Shown: in pieces, positions 24,224-33,082 of the stretch
Layout: every line of letters begins with the position of its first letter
How positions within the stretch are numbered: position 1 is the stretch's first letter
Position numbers and translations under genes: made by a program
Assembly (NCBI GenBank): GCA_016293065.1
Contig: JAEDEY010000004.1
Location: 1 to 46,724, forward strand
Length of the DNA: 46,724 nucleotides
Source: Bacteroidales bacterium
GTDB taxonomy: Bacteria > Bacteroidota > Bacteroidia > Bacteroidales > UBA3663
Direction: 5' to 3'
The notes under the pieces: generated by a model
Told to the model about the DNA's origin: nothing
What the model saw: the letters and a program-made list of their open reading frames with translations, nothing else
Databases searched by the model: none

Positions 24224-26218
24224 ATGAAAAACTTTGTAGCTGCACTTGGTTTGTTGTTTATGTTGGGTCTAGGAACACAATGTGAAGCAAAGAGCACAAA
24301 ACATACATTTGAGGTAGGTAGCAAAGCCTTTCTTCTTGATGGCAAACCCTTTACAGTAAAGGCAGCTGAAGTGCATTACACACGAATACCTCGAGAGTAT
24401 TGGGAACATCGCATTCAGATGTGCAAGGCTCTTGGCATGAATTCGATCTGTATTTATATTTTCTGGAATGCGCATGAGCCACAGGAAGGTGTTTATGATT
24501 TTTCTGGCAATAATGATGTAGCAGCTTTTGTGCGTCTTGCACAAAAGCATGGCATGTTTGTTATCGTTCGTCCTGGACCGTATGTATGTGCAGAATGGGA
24601 GATGGGCGGTCTGCCTTGGTGGCTTCTTAAGAAAGAAGACATCAAGCTTCGTGACCTCGACCCATACTTCATGGAGTCGGTCAAGCGTTTTGAAGGTAAG
24701 GTCGCAGAGCAACTCGTGCCTCTGACTGTTCAGAACGGTGGACCTATCATCATGGTTCAGGTAGAGAATGAATATGGCTCATATGACGAGAATAAGCCAT
24801 ATGTGAGAGAAATTCGCGACTGCCTACGTGCATCAGGCTGGGATCAAACGGTGATGTTCCAGTGCGACTGGTCGAGCAACTTCACACTCAACGGACTTGA
24901 AGACCTGCAGTGGACAATGAATTTTGGAACAGGAGCTAATGTGCTCAAAGAGTTCCAGAAGCTAAAGGAACTGCGCCCAGAGTCTCCTTTGATGTGCTCG
25001 GAGTTCTGGAGCGGATGGTTTGATGGTTGGGGATATGCTCATGAGACTCGTCCTGCCAAGGACATGGTTGATGGTCTCCGTGCTATGCTTGACAACAATA
25101 TCTCTTTTTCGCTTTATATGACCCATGGTGGTACATCATTCGGTCAATGGGCAGGTGCAAATGTGCCTGGTTATAAGCCAGACTGCACGAGCTATGACTA
25201 TGATGCACCAATCAATGAGCAAGGAGTTGCAACTGAGAAATATTATGAACTCCGCAACTTGCTTCAGCAATATAGTGACAAGAAGTTACCAGCTGTCCCA
25301 AAGCCAAAACCAATCATTACAATTCCAGAGTTCACATTCAACGAGATGGCTCCTATCTTTGAGAATCTACCAGCTTCTAATCACTCAGAGCATATTGTCA
25401 GTATGGAAACACTCAATCAGGGGTGGGGCTCAATGATTTATAGTTGTTCATTACCAAAGACCGATGTCTCCTCAGTGCTTCTAATTAACGAATTGCATGA
25501 TTTCGCAACAGTCTTTGTCGATGGACAATATATAGGCAAATTGTATCGTGGTGACAAAGAAGAGGCAATACGCATTCCAGCTACTCAGGAAGGTGCAAAG
25601 CTTGAGATTTTTGTAGAGGCTATGGGGCGTATCAACTATAGTAAACTCATCAACGACCGTAAAGGAATCACCGAGAGTGTTGAGCTTATCACCAAGTCCA
25701 ATGGTCATGACCTTGTCTATTCGCTAAAAAATTGGGAGATTTTTCTGTTGCCTTATGGATATGAAAACGTCAAGGATGTCAACTATAAGACACTCGATCC
25801 ATATACATTGACTGTGAATCCAAGTCCGACACGTACACCTCGTCCAGCTACTGTAAGAGAGAAGGCGGGTTATTACAAAACCAGTTTCAAACTCTCTAAG
25901 GTTGGTGACACATTTATTGACATGAGCACATGGGGCAAGGGTTTCGTGTGGATCAATGGTCACTGCCTCGGACGTTTCTGGAATGTTGGTCCTCAGCAGA
26001 CACTTTATTGCCCTGGTTGTTGGCTTAAGAAAGGTCAGAACGAGATTATTGTGATGGATATTATCGGACCAGAAGAGGCTAAGACATCAGGACTTTCATC
26101 GCCAATCATAGACCGCCTTAATAAGTCTATGAAGAGTGATGCTGTGAAGATTGACAAAAAGAATAAGGTAAGAAGTTCTGAGGAAATTCTAGGTAACGAT
26201 GCAGCTCCTGGTGCATAA
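24224..26218 (+). CDS. Beta-galactosidase, glycoside hydrolase family 35
   Basis: A 664-residue exported enzyme that hydrolyses terminal beta-galactosides, probably from host glycans or plant polysaccharides. After a signal peptide (to about residue 22) comes the TIM-barrel catalytic domain (about 28-340) with the acid/base E183 in VENEYGSY and the nucleophile E260 in CSEFWSGWFDGWG. GH35 markers such as RPGPYVCAEWEMGGLPWWL are present. C-terminal beta-sandwich jelly-roll domains follow (about 390-630, including WGKGFVWINGHCLGRFWNVG). I chose the ATG at 24224, downstream of the promoter; an ATG at 24098 would add 42 residues, overlap the divergent gene and hide the signal peptide. Whether C20 is lipidated is unclear. 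No SusC/SusD or other glycosidase lies nearby, so this is not a visible utilisation locus. Confidence 0.94.
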   Translation: MKNFVAALGLLFMLGLGTQCEAKSTKHTFEVGSKAFLLDGKPFTVKAAEVHYTRIPREYWEHRIQMCKALGMNSICIYIFWNAHEPQEGVYDFSGNNDVAAFVRLAQKHGMFVIVRPGPYVCAEWEMGGLPWWLLKKEDIKLRDLDPYFMESVKRFEGKVAEQLVPLTVQNGGPIIMVQVENEYGSYDENKPYVREIRDCLRASGWDQTVMFQCDWSSNFTLNGLEDLQWTMNFGTGANVLKEFQKLKELRPESPLMCSEFWSGWFDGWGYAHETRPAKDMVDGLRAMLDNNISFSLYMTHGGTSFGQWAGANVPGYKPDCTSYDYDAPINEQGVATEKYYELRNLLQQYSDKKLPAVPKPKPIITIPEFTFNEMAPIFENLPASNHSEHIVSMETLNQGWGSMIYSCSLPKTDVSSVLLINELHDFATVFVDGQYIGKLYRGDKEEAIRIPATQEGAKLEIFVEAMGRINYSKLINDRKGITESVELITKSNGHDLVYSLKNWEIFLLPYGYENVKDVNYKTLDPYTLTVNPSPTRTPRPATVREKAGYYKTSFKLSKVGDTFIDMSTWGKGFVWINGHCLGRFWNVGPQQTLYCPGCWLKKGQNEIIVMDIIGPEEAKTSGLSSPIIDRLNKSMKSDAVKIDKKNKVRSSEEILGNDAAPGA

Positions 26219-26254
26219 TTACTTTTATGTGGTTCCTCGTTAATCAATACATTG

Positions 26255-27301
26255 ATGAGACCTAAAGTAAAAACATTGAAGGAACTCTCTTTCTTAAGTT
26301 TCCCTTTTCTCTATTTTTTCATAGGGACATTCATAACTATAGAGTTGCTGAAGATAATGTTGTCTTCCAACTCTATAGCATATCAAATATTGCTTATTCC
26401 GATGACTTTGCTTACTATACTTCTTACGGTAATAGGCATTGTCAATGTTTGGATCCAATACCGTTCTATAAAGCATAATTGGGTGCATAACTATGGAGTG
26501 AGAGAGTTGCTGTGGTTATATTTTCGATGCTGGTTTGTGACGAGTTGTGGTATCACTTTGTCGGTAGTGTTTTATTTATTGCATGATCTTATTCCACAGG
26601 ATATTCAATCGCTTGTTCACAATCTGTATATATTCTTCTATATTATCTGTGCATTCCTGACAATTGCAGCTTTGGCCAGTATTATCTTACGCGAAGACCT
26701 TAATGAAATCAGGCTTATCAATTCAGAGAATGAGAATCAATTGCTGAAAGCACAGCTCAATCCTCATTTTTTGTATAACACACTCAACAATATTGATGCT
26801 TTGGTTTGGCTCGATCAGGAGCGAGCTTCACAAGCAGTGACGCGATTGTCAGATTTAATGCGATATCTCACTTATAGCAGCAAAAAGAAGAGGACGGCAA
26901 TAGAAGAAGAGGTCAATCATCTGATCCAGTTTATTGACCTGCAGCGCTTGAGAGTCAGCAATGCCAATGCCTTGTCTTTTCATGTCGATATTGATGATGG
27001 ACAGCAGACCATTGCTCCTTTGTTGATGATCCCATTAGTAGAAAATTGTTTTAAGCATTGTGGAGATATCGATGAAGACAATGCAATAACAATACGCTTG
27101 TCTCTCAAACAAGGAGAGATGGTATTTTCGACCGATAATAACCTTCCAGCCAATAACAATTCGTTAATAAACAAGACGAAAGGCGGGATAGGATTGGAAG
27201 TACTTCGTCGCCGCCTTTCGTTGTTGTATTCTGATCGCTATTCTTTACTCAATGAATGTAAAGATGGGCGATATCTTGTTGTCCTTTGCATTAGCCTCTG
27301 A
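26255..27301 (+). CDS. LytS-family sensor histidine kinase without an adjacent regulator
   Basis: A 348-residue membrane kinase. Four hydrophobic segments are visible in the first 150 residues (about 12-35, 43-65, 87-112 and 120-145), with no obvious periplasmic sensor domain. The His_kinase domain contains the phospho-acceptor H171 in LNPHFLYNTLNN. The ATP-binding part has LVENCFKH and GGIGLEVLRRRL. Family members usually signal to a LytTR-type response regulator encoded next to them, but none is present here. The gene lies 36 bases after the GH35 gene, so it may be cotranscribed with it. I use the ATG at 26255 rather than the TTG just before it. Its last 57 bases overlap the end of clpC on the other strand. 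Confidence 0.87.
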   Translation: MRPKVKTLKELSFLSFPFLYFFIGTFITIELLKIMLSSNSIAYQILLIPMTLLTILLTVIGIVNVWIQYRSIKHNWVHNYGVRELLWLYFRCWFVTSCGITLSVVFYLLHDLIPQDIQSLVHNLYIFFYIICAFLTIAALASIILREDLNEIRLINSENENQLLKAQLNPHFLYNTLNNIDALVWLDQERASQAVTRLSDLMRYLTYSSKKKRTAIEEEVNHLIQFIDLQRLRVSNANALSFHVDIDDGQQTIAPLLMIPLVENCFKHCGDIDEDNAITIRLSLKQGEMVFSTDNNLPANNNSLINKTKGGIGLEVLRRRLSLLYSDRYSLLNECKDGRYLVVLCISL

Positions 27302-29860
27302 AGGCATATCTACCACAATGTGTTTGTTGACCACATCACCTTGATGTCTCAGCAAGTCCTCACACAAGGCATCTTCGATATAAGTCTGTATAGCTCGTTT
27401 AAGCGGACGTGCACCATATAGACGATCATATCCTTTCTCAGCAAGGAAATCCTTGACTCTGTCAGATACGTCAATACAATAGCCCATCTCACTAATGCGG
27501 CTAATAGACGCTTTGAGTTCTATATCTACAATCTTTCTGATATCATCGTGGGTCAGTTGCTGGAAAGAGATGATATCATCTATACGATTGATAAACTCCG
27601 GAGAAAATGTCTTCTTCAACTCCTTTTGTATTATGGCTTGAGCTATCTCATTCTGGGTCTGACTGGTATGTGCAGAGAATCCAATTCCATTGCCATAATC
27701 GTTAATCTGACGGCTACCAACATTGCTCGTAAGTATGATGATACAGTTCTTGAAATCAATCTTGCGACCTGAGGCATCTGTAAGATGACCCTCGTCAAAG
27801 AGCTGTAGCATTAGATTAAATACCTCCTTGTCGGCCTTTTCTATCTCGTCGAACAGAACTACACTATAAGGATGACGTCGTACTTGTTCAGTGAGTTGAC
27901 CGCCCTCATCATAACCGACATAGCCAGGAGCTGCACCTATCAGTCTGCTTGTACTGTATTTCTCCATGTATTCGCTCATGTCAATCCTAATGAGACTGTT
28001 TTTTGAGGCAAATAGTTCCTCTGCCAGTTTCTTTGCCAGATATGTCTTTCCCACACCTGTAGGGCCAAGGAATAGGAAGGTGCCGATTGGCTTGTTGGGA
28101 TCTTTGAGTCCAATACGGTTGCGCTGTATTGCTTTTACAACGCGGTCAATAGCTTTGTCCTGACCGATAATTTCTGAAGATAGAACATGTCTGAGGTTGA
28201 GCAACTTCTCCGATTCGCTTGATGCAACTTTTGCAATAGGAATGCCAGTGGTGAGTGACACTACTTCGGCAATCTTGTCTGCATCGATTGTCGGACGGAT
28301 ACTCTTCTGTTCATTTTTCCATTTTGCCTGTTGCTCAATATACTTGTGTTCAAGTTTGCGCTGCTGGTCTCTGTAGGTAGCTGCTTCTTCATAATTCTGG
28401 GTAAGAATAGCAATGTCCTTTTGTTTTTTAACATCTTCTATTTCCTTCTCCAGCTTTTCAAAGTCATTTGGCATAGTGGCATTGAACATGTGCATACGTG
28501 AGCCTGCTTCATCCATGGCATCAATAGCTTTGTCAGGGAAGTTTCGGTCGTTCACATAGCGTTCTGTGAGATGTACACATGCCTCAAGAGCTTCATCCGA
28601 ATATATTACGTTGTGATGTTCCTCGTATCTGTCTTTGATATTATGCAGAATGGTCAGAGTGTCTTGATATGAAGTAGGCTCGACCAATACCTTTTGGAAT
28701 CGGCGTTCAAGAGCACCATCTTTTTCAATTGTCTTGTGGAACTCATCGAGAGTAGTCGAACCAATACATTGAATGTCACCTCTGCTCAATGCAGGCTTTA
28801 GCATATTTGCTGCATCCATCGAGCCTTGACCATTGCCAGCACCTACCATGGTATGTATCTCGTCGATATAGAGTATAATATCTTGATTTTCCTCAAGTTC
28901 GCGTATGACATTTTTCAGTCGTTCCTCAAACTGCCCACGATATTTTGTGCCAGCAACAAGACTTGCCATGTCAAGCGAAACAATGCGTTTATCTGCAAGT
29001 AACCAACTCACTTTCTTGTCAACAATACGTTGAGCCAAACCCTCTACGATCGCACTTTTGCCCACACCAGGTTCGCCAAGGAGAATAGGGTTGTTCTTTT
29101 TGCGTCGCGAAAGTATCTGTGCTAAGCGTTCTATCTCTGCTTCTCTGCCTACTACAGGATCAAGAGAGCCTTCCTCAGCAGCCTTTGTGAGGTCAAAGCC
29201 GAAAGAATCGAGGGTAGGAGTCTTGCTGCCTGAAATGCCCATTTGGTTGCTGATATTTGTCTTTGTCGCTGGGTTTTCACCTTCGAAAGGAACCTCACTG
29301 TCTTTCTCATCATCATAATCAGATGATGCTGTTGGTTCTATTGACATTTGTTCATCTTGATCCAACTTGACAGATGGATTCACCAATTGTGATGCTTTGA
29401 TGTTGTTTTGTTCCTCTGGTTTAATATTTTCAATATTGGCTATCTGCATGTAGAAAGATTTGTAATTCACTTGGAAGTGTTGCAGCATCTTGCATAATGC
29501 CAGAGTGTCGTTTTTGAGAATGGCAAGCAAAATATGCTCAGAATCCACATTCAACTTCTTGAGCATACGTGCTTCCATATGTGAAAATAACAGAATTCGG
29601 TCTGTTTCTCGACTAAATTCTCTGTCGTTTGTTGCCTGCTCCATATCTGTGTTCTCGTTGACGAGATACCATTCAACATGTTTCTTTAGGCTGTCCAGAT
29701 CCACTCCATGGCGCACGAGAGCCTTGATAGCAATACCCTCACCATCACGTAATATGCCTAAAAGAAGATGCTCTGGTTGAACAACCATACTATTAAGTCT
29801 GGCAGCTTCTTGCTTGCTATATTCCAATACGCGCAAAAAATGTACTGTATTTTTTTTCAT
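27245..29860 (-). CDS. clpC: ClpC-type AAA+ unfoldase (ATP-binding subunit of Clp protease)
   Basis: An 871-residue HSP100 protein: an N-domain with two Clp_N repeats (about 1-150), an acidic linker (about 155-225), AAA-1 with Walker A GEPGVGKS (near 260), a middle segment with a UVR-like helix pair (about 455-500), AAA-2 with Walker A GPTGVGKT (near 600) and a C-terminal D2-small domain. An IGF tripeptide near residue 722, in GNGIGFSAH, matches the loop by which ClpA/ClpC/ClpX dock on ClpP, and the middle domain is short. Both point to ClpC/ClpA-type function in proteolysis rather than ClpB disaggregation. The promoter region is shared with the divergent HU gene. clpP is not in this window. 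Confidence 0.93.
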   Translation of the reverse strand: MKKNTVHFLRVLEYSKQEAARLNSMVVQPEHLLLGILRDGEGIAIKALVRHGVDLDSLKKHVEWYLVNENTDMEQATNDREFSRETDRILLFSHMEARMLKKLNVDSEHILLAILKNDTLALCKMLQHFQVNYKSFYMQIANIENIKPEEQNNIKASQLVNPSVKLDQDEQMSIEPTASSDYDDEKDSEVPFEGENPATKTNISNQMGISGSKTPTLDSFGFDLTKAAEEGSLDPVVGREAEIERLAQILSRRKKNNPILLGEPGVGKSAIVEGLAQRIVDKKVSWLLADKRIVSLDMASLVAGTKYRGQFEERLKNVIRELEENQDIILYIDEIHTMVGAGNGQGSMDAANMLKPALSRGDIQCIGSTTLDEFHKTIEKDGALERRFQKVLVEPTSYQDTLTILHNIKDRYEEHHNVIYSDEALEACVHLTERYVNDRNFPDKAIDAMDEAGSRMHMFNATMPNDFEKLEKEIEDVKKQKDIAILTQNYEEAATYRDQQRKLEHKYIEQQAKWKNEQKSIRPTIDADKIAEVVSLTTGIPIAKVASSESEKLLNLRHVLSSEIIGQDKAIDRVVKAIQRNRIGLKDPNKPIGTFLFLGPTGVGKTYLAKKLAEELFASKNSLIRIDMSEYMEKYSTSRLIGAAPGYVGYDEGGQLTEQVRRHPYSVVLFDEIEKADKEVFNLMLQLFDEGHLTDASGRKIDFKNCIIILTSNVGSRQINDYGNGIGFSAHTSQTQNEIAQAIIQKELKKTFSPEFINRIDDIISFQQLTHDDIRKIVDIELKASISRISEMGYCIDVSDRVKDFLAEKGYDRLYGARPLKRAIQTYIEDALCEDLLRHQGDVVNKHIVVDMPSEANAKDNKISPIFTFIE

Positions 29861-29877
29861 ATATATAATTAATTACA

Positions 29878-29885
29878 CAAAGATA
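29878..29885 (-). promoter_or_regulatory. Candidate Bacteroidetes -7 element for clpC
   Basis: The minus strand reads TATCTTTG, matching TAnnTTTG, 17 bases upstream of the clpC ATG. This would give a very short leader. No clear -33 box or CtsR/HrcA-type operator is visible in the 135-bp divergent gap. Confidence 0.45.
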
Positions 29886-29970
29886 GTGCAAAAAGCGTGC
29901 AATAATGTCGTTTTGACTAATTCTTTTCATTTTTTATTGAAAAAAGCGTAGATTTGTCATTTTTTATTAC

Positions 29971-29978
29971 TAAATTTG
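29971..29978 (+). promoter_or_regulatory. Candidate Bacteroidetes -7 element for the HU gene
   Basis: TAAATTTG matches TAnnTTTG and ends 17 bases before the HU ATG. It supports the downstream ATG at 29996 as the start, since the upstream in-frame candidate at 29954 would precede the promoter. Confidence 0.5.
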
Positions 29979-29995
29979 CCAAAAAATATGCAATA

Positions 29996-30253
29996 ATGAC
30001 ACACAAGGAATTACTGACTGAGTTACATAAGAAGTCTAAACTTGACAAGTCGCAAGTTTCAGCTTTGGTCTCTGCGCTCAATCGCATCATAGCAGAAGAA
30101 GCTATTGTTGGCAATGCTGTTGAGATTAATGGTCTTGGTCAATTCATTTCACATAAGCATCCCGAGTATGTGAAAACCAACGAAAAGACTGGTGAGTCTG
30201 TGTTGTATCCTCCGCGTATCAGTTGCCGTTTTATATCGTCAATAAAGCTCTGA
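29996..30253 (+). CDS. HU-family DNA-binding protein
   Basis: An 85-residue protein starting MTHKELLTELHKKSKLDKSQ, with the HU/IHF fold: N-terminal helix-turn-helix dimerisation part, then NGLGQFISHKHPEYVKTNEKTG, which is the start of the beta-saddle and DNA-binding arm. The arm and C-terminal helix end in RISCRFISSIKL. It is slightly shorter than typical HU (about 90 residues) and lacks the GRNPQTG arm-tip motif in its standard form. It is the first of two HU-domain genes in a row; the second starts eight bases downstream and carries the domain fused to a membrane segment. The pair could form a heterodimer (inference). Confidence 0.85.
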   Translation: MTHKELLTELHKKSKLDKSQVSALVSALNRIIAEEAIVGNAVEINGLGQFISHKHPEYVKTNEKTGESVLYPPRISCRFISSIKL

Positions 30254-30260
30254 AACCCTA

Positions 30261-31196
30261 ATGTTGAACATCGAAACCAACAGGCTGTCATCATTATTGG
30301 CAGAAAACGCATGTATCAGTGAGGAGGAGGCTTCGCTGTTTTTGGAGTCTTTTTCATCTGTTGTTGTCCAAGCTCTGCGCAAAGGAGAGGAGGTTGAGGT
30401 TCTGGGTTTGGGTAAGTTTGTAGTGATAGATACCCAACAGAGCCAAATGCGTCGTGTGGCACTTATGTTGTCTGATGTCATGAAGAACGAGATCAATTCT
30501 CCTTTTGCTTTCTTTGAGCCTTGTGTAATAGCAGATGGAAAAATTGAAAAGTCTAATGAGAATGTAGAAAACGACTTCCCAGAAGATACAGAAAGCCAGG
30601 AACCAGACTCCGCAGAAACGGAAGTCCCCTCAACAGAAACTGAAGTTCCCCCAGCAGAAACTGAAGTTCCCCCAGCCGCAGACGAATCTTTTAGTCGGAA
30701 AGAGGAGGAAGACAGACATGATTCTTTTGTCAGGAGATATCTTACGAATCTTGCCACTGTTCTTCTCAAGGTCATAGTTCCTCTTGCAATAGTCTTTTTA
30801 TTTATTTCGCTATGCAACAAACAGACGGCAGAACCCGATACTTCTGTTTTGCAGGCTACATCGGATACTCTTTCTTCCGATACAACAAAGGTGGAAGTAG
30901 CGGAGCCCGATAGCTTCCCCTCTCAAGGGATTATGCTCGATTGTTTGGGTAATCCAGTGACTGTTAAGCCTCTTGAAGGTGATATGCTCACGACAATAGC
31001 TCAACAACACCTTGGAAATAAGGCGTTTTGGCCATATTTGTTCTGGGTGAACCGCGATGTGCTCTCTTCTCCAAGTGCGCTCATCACAGACCAGATTCTT
31101 AAATTGCCAGATACGGAATATTTCTCTATCGATGCTAATGATCAGGAGTCGATCGATAAAGCTAACGATTTTGGAATAAAACTAATAAAACAGTAA
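30261..31196 (+). CDS. HU-domain, transmembrane, LysM fusion protein
   Basis: A 311-residue protein with an unusual layout. Residues 1-92 resemble an HU/IHF subunit (LSSLLAENACISEEEASLFL, then VEVLGLGKFVVIDTQQS). Residues 93-150 are acidic and Pro-rich, with three 7-residue repeats of xxETEVP. One strong membrane helix spans about 163-186. Basic residues just before it (RHDSFVRR) predict a cytoplasmic N-terminus, and the Ser/Thr/Asp-rich stretch after it should be periplasmic. Residues 235-285 form a LysM-like domain (GDMLTTIAQQHLGN, then a segment with WVNRDVL). If folded as read, the cytoplasmic end would bind DNA and the periplasmic end peptidoglycan. Similar proteins exist in Bacteroidales, usually named only HU-family proteins. 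The gene follows a stand-alone HU gene by eight bases and precedes DUF1599. Confidence 0.83.
   Translation: MLNIETNRLSSLLAENACISEEEASLFLESFSSVVVQALRKGEEVEVLGLGKFVVIDTQQSQMRRVALMLSDVMKNEINSPFAFFEPCVIADGKIEKSNENVENDFPEDTESQEPDSAETEVPSTETEVPPAETEVPPAADESFSRKEEEDRHDSFVRRYLTNLATVLLKVIVPLAIVFLFISLCNKQTAEPDTSVLQATSDTLSSDTTKVEVAEPDSFPSQGIMLDCLGNPVTVKPLEGDMLTTIAQQHLGNKAFWPYLFWVNRDVLSSPSALITDQILKLPDTEYFSIDANDQESIDKANDFGIKLIKQ
30609..30671 (+). repeat. Three 21-bp in-frame repeats (xxETEVP) in the HU-LysM linker
   Basis: Three consecutive 21-bp units encode SAETEVP, STETEVP and PAETEVP (residues 117-137). The last two are almost identical at the DNA level. They lie in the acidic linker between the HU domain and the membrane helix, where copy-number change would alter the reach of the tether. 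Confidence 0.75.
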
Positions 31197-31209
31197 TACA
31201 TTTATCATT

Positions 31210-31752
31210 ATGGATACAAAAGAAGAATTGAAACAAGTGACAGTGATGTGTCGTGATGTCTTTACAAAAAAGACATTTGACTATGGCGCTTCATGGCGTA
31301 TCATGCGTCCTGAGTCTGTCACCGACCAAATTTATATCAAAGCAAACCGAATTCGAAGTCTTCAGGTAAAAGGAGAATCATTGGTGGGAGAGGGCATAAT
31401 ACCTGAGTTTATAGGTATTGTCAATTATGGTATTATGGGACTGATTCAGCTTAAGTATGGACACTCAGAAAACGTTGACATGTCACCCGAGCAGGTCGTC
31501 TCTTTATACGATCAGTATGTGTCTGAGACATTGGCTCTGCTTGAAAAAAAGAACCATGACTACGATGAGGCTTGGCGTCTGATGCGTGTAAGTAGTTATG
31601 TCGATCTTATTCTCATGAAAATCAATCGCACCAAACAGATAGAAGACCATGAGGGAAAGACCCTGATTTCTGAAGGTGTCGATGCTAACTATATGGATAT
31701 GATTAATTATAGCTTATTTGCTTTGATAAAATTAGTTTGTGAGTCAGAATGA
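31210..31752 (+). CDS. DUF1599 protein with two tandem copies of the domain
   Basis: A 180-residue soluble protein made of two similar halves. The first (about residues 18-83) has KTFDYGASWRIMRPESVTDQ, then IKANRIRSL, then a NYGIMGLIQLKYG end. The second (about 113-177) has KNHDYDEAWRLMRVSSYVD, then KINRTKQIE, then NYSLFALIKLV. The DYxxAWR-x-MR and NY motifs recur at matching spacing, so the protein is a clear internal duplication. DUF1599 is grouped with nucleotide-modification-associated domains, but no activity is established. It has no signal peptide. It starts 13 bases after the HU-LysM gene and its stop overlaps the next start by four bases (ATGA). Confidence 0.85.
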   Translation: MDTKEELKQVTVMCRDVFTKKTFDYGASWRIMRPESVTDQIYIKANRIRSLQVKGESLVGEGIIPEFIGIVNYGIMGLIQLKYGHSENVDMSPEQVVSLYDQYVSETLALLEKKNHDYDEAWRLMRVSSYVDLILMKINRTKQIEDHEGKTLISEGVDANYMDMINYSLFALIKLVCESE

Positions 31753-33041
31753 AGCGTGCTATTGCTATCATCAGCCAGATTGTCTTTGGCTTGTCGTTTA
31801 TCTTCAGCGGACTTGTCAAGTGTATTGACCCAATAGGCACGAGCATCAAGATTCACGATTATTTTGCTGTTCTTGGATTGTCCTGTCTTAACGAATGGAC
31901 ATTGTTTCTTTCTTGGGCTTTATGCCTGCTGGAATTTGTCATAGGTCTGAATATCTTTTTTGCTCGCAATCTACGCTTATTCACAGTCTTGGCTGCAATT
32001 TTCATGATAGTGTTCACACCACTTACACTCTATCTGGCTATAGCTAATCCAGTTAGCGACTGTGGGTGTTTTGGTGATGCTGTGGTGTTGTCCAATTGGC
32101 AGACATTCTGGAAAAATATAGTGCTTGATATTTTTCTCTTAATTATTTTCCTGTATCGCGATAAATGTTTTCAGCTTTCGCGTACAGATTTCCTGCCCAT
32201 CATCTTCTATTGGGAAGTGGCTTTGGCTGTTGGCTTATGTACTATTGGCTCAAATCTCCTTCCAGTAATAGATTTTCGGCCATACCGTCCTGGTGTGAAC
32301 ATCCTTGATGCCATGGCCATAGATAGTCAAACAGATGAAATCCAGTATCTTTGTGTTTATAGTAAAGATGGCGAACAACGAGAATTTACTCTCGACAATC
32401 TGCCTGACGAAGACTCTGGGTGGGTCTTCGTGGAGACTCGAGAGGTTACATCGTCAACAGGTTCCATCGTCGAGTCAAAAGAGCCAATCATTAAGGACTT
32501 CTTCCTTTTCGACGAATTCGGCGTTGACCTGACAGAAGATGTCCTTAGCGATACAGCATATACTTTTCTGCTCGTGTCGCCTTCACTCGATAAAGCAGAT
32601 GAAACCTATGTCGATCGTATAGAAAATATTTATGAGTATTGCATTGCCCAAGACTATCGCTTTTATTGCGTAACTCTCAACGATTCAACCCAGGTAGCAC
32701 GATGGAAATACCACACAGGTGCAGAATACGATTATCTGTACAGTGATGCTACAATTCTTGAGACTATGATTCGACCTAATCCTGGAATATTTCTTCTGAA
32801 AGAAGGTACTATTCTGTGGAAGTCCTCTCTCGTTCAACTTGATGTAGATGCCATAACATCTGCTAAGTTAAGTGAACAGACTTATGGACAAATTATTGAC
32901 GATAACAGAAAAAATAAAATTTTTTGGATTGTATTTTTGATGTTTACTCCTTTTGTTGTATATTTGCCAATTGAAAAGGCTGTTCTTTATGCAAATAAAG
33001 CGTCAAAGAAAAAACAAGCCCAAGGCATGAATTCTAAATGA
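31749..33041 (+). CDS. DoxX/MauE-like membrane protein (BT_3928 type)
   Basis: A 430-residue protein. The N-terminal half has about five membrane helices (about 7-25, 45-70, 74-98, 120-138, 150-172) typical of DoxX/MauE-like proteins, with a DCGCFG motif near residue 100 that recalls the redox-active cysteines of MauE-type proteins. The remainder (about 180-390) is periplasmic with a thioredoxin-like pattern but no CxxC that I can identify, and a final helix lies near 393-412. In Bacteroidales this architecture is annotated as BT_3928 family; no function is known. It could take part in electron or disulfide transfer (inference from DCGCFG). The gene is coupled to DUF1599 by a four-base overlap and precedes tpiA by 41 bases. 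Confidence 0.8.
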   Translation: MKRAIAIISQIVFGLSFIFSGLVKCIDPIGTSIKIHDYFAVLGLSCLNEWTLFLSWALCLLEFVIGLNIFFARNLRLFTVLAAIFMIVFTPLTLYLAIANPVSDCGCFGDAVVLSNWQTFWKNIVLDIFLLIIFLYRDKCFQLSRTDFLPIIFYWEVALAVGLCTIGSNLLPVIDFRPYRPGVNILDAMAIDSQTDEIQYLCVYSKDGEQREFTLDNLPDEDSGWVFVETREVTSSTGSIVESKEPIIKDFFLFDEFGVDLTEDVLSDTAYTFLLVSPSLDKADETYVDRIENIYEYCIAQDYRFYCVTLNDSTQVARWKYHTGAEYDYLYSDATILETMIRPNPGIFLLKEGTILWKSSLVQLDVDAITSAKLSEQTYGQIIDDNRKNKIFWIVFLMFTPFVVYLPIEKAVLYANKASKKKQAQGMNSK

Positions 33042-33082
33042 CAATCATTATATATTTATTCATTATTTTTAATATTTGAAAA

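Noticed and set aside
24224..27301. Polysaccharide utilisation locus around the GH35 gene
   Set aside because: There is no SusC/SusD pair, hybrid two-component regulator or second glycosidase nearby.
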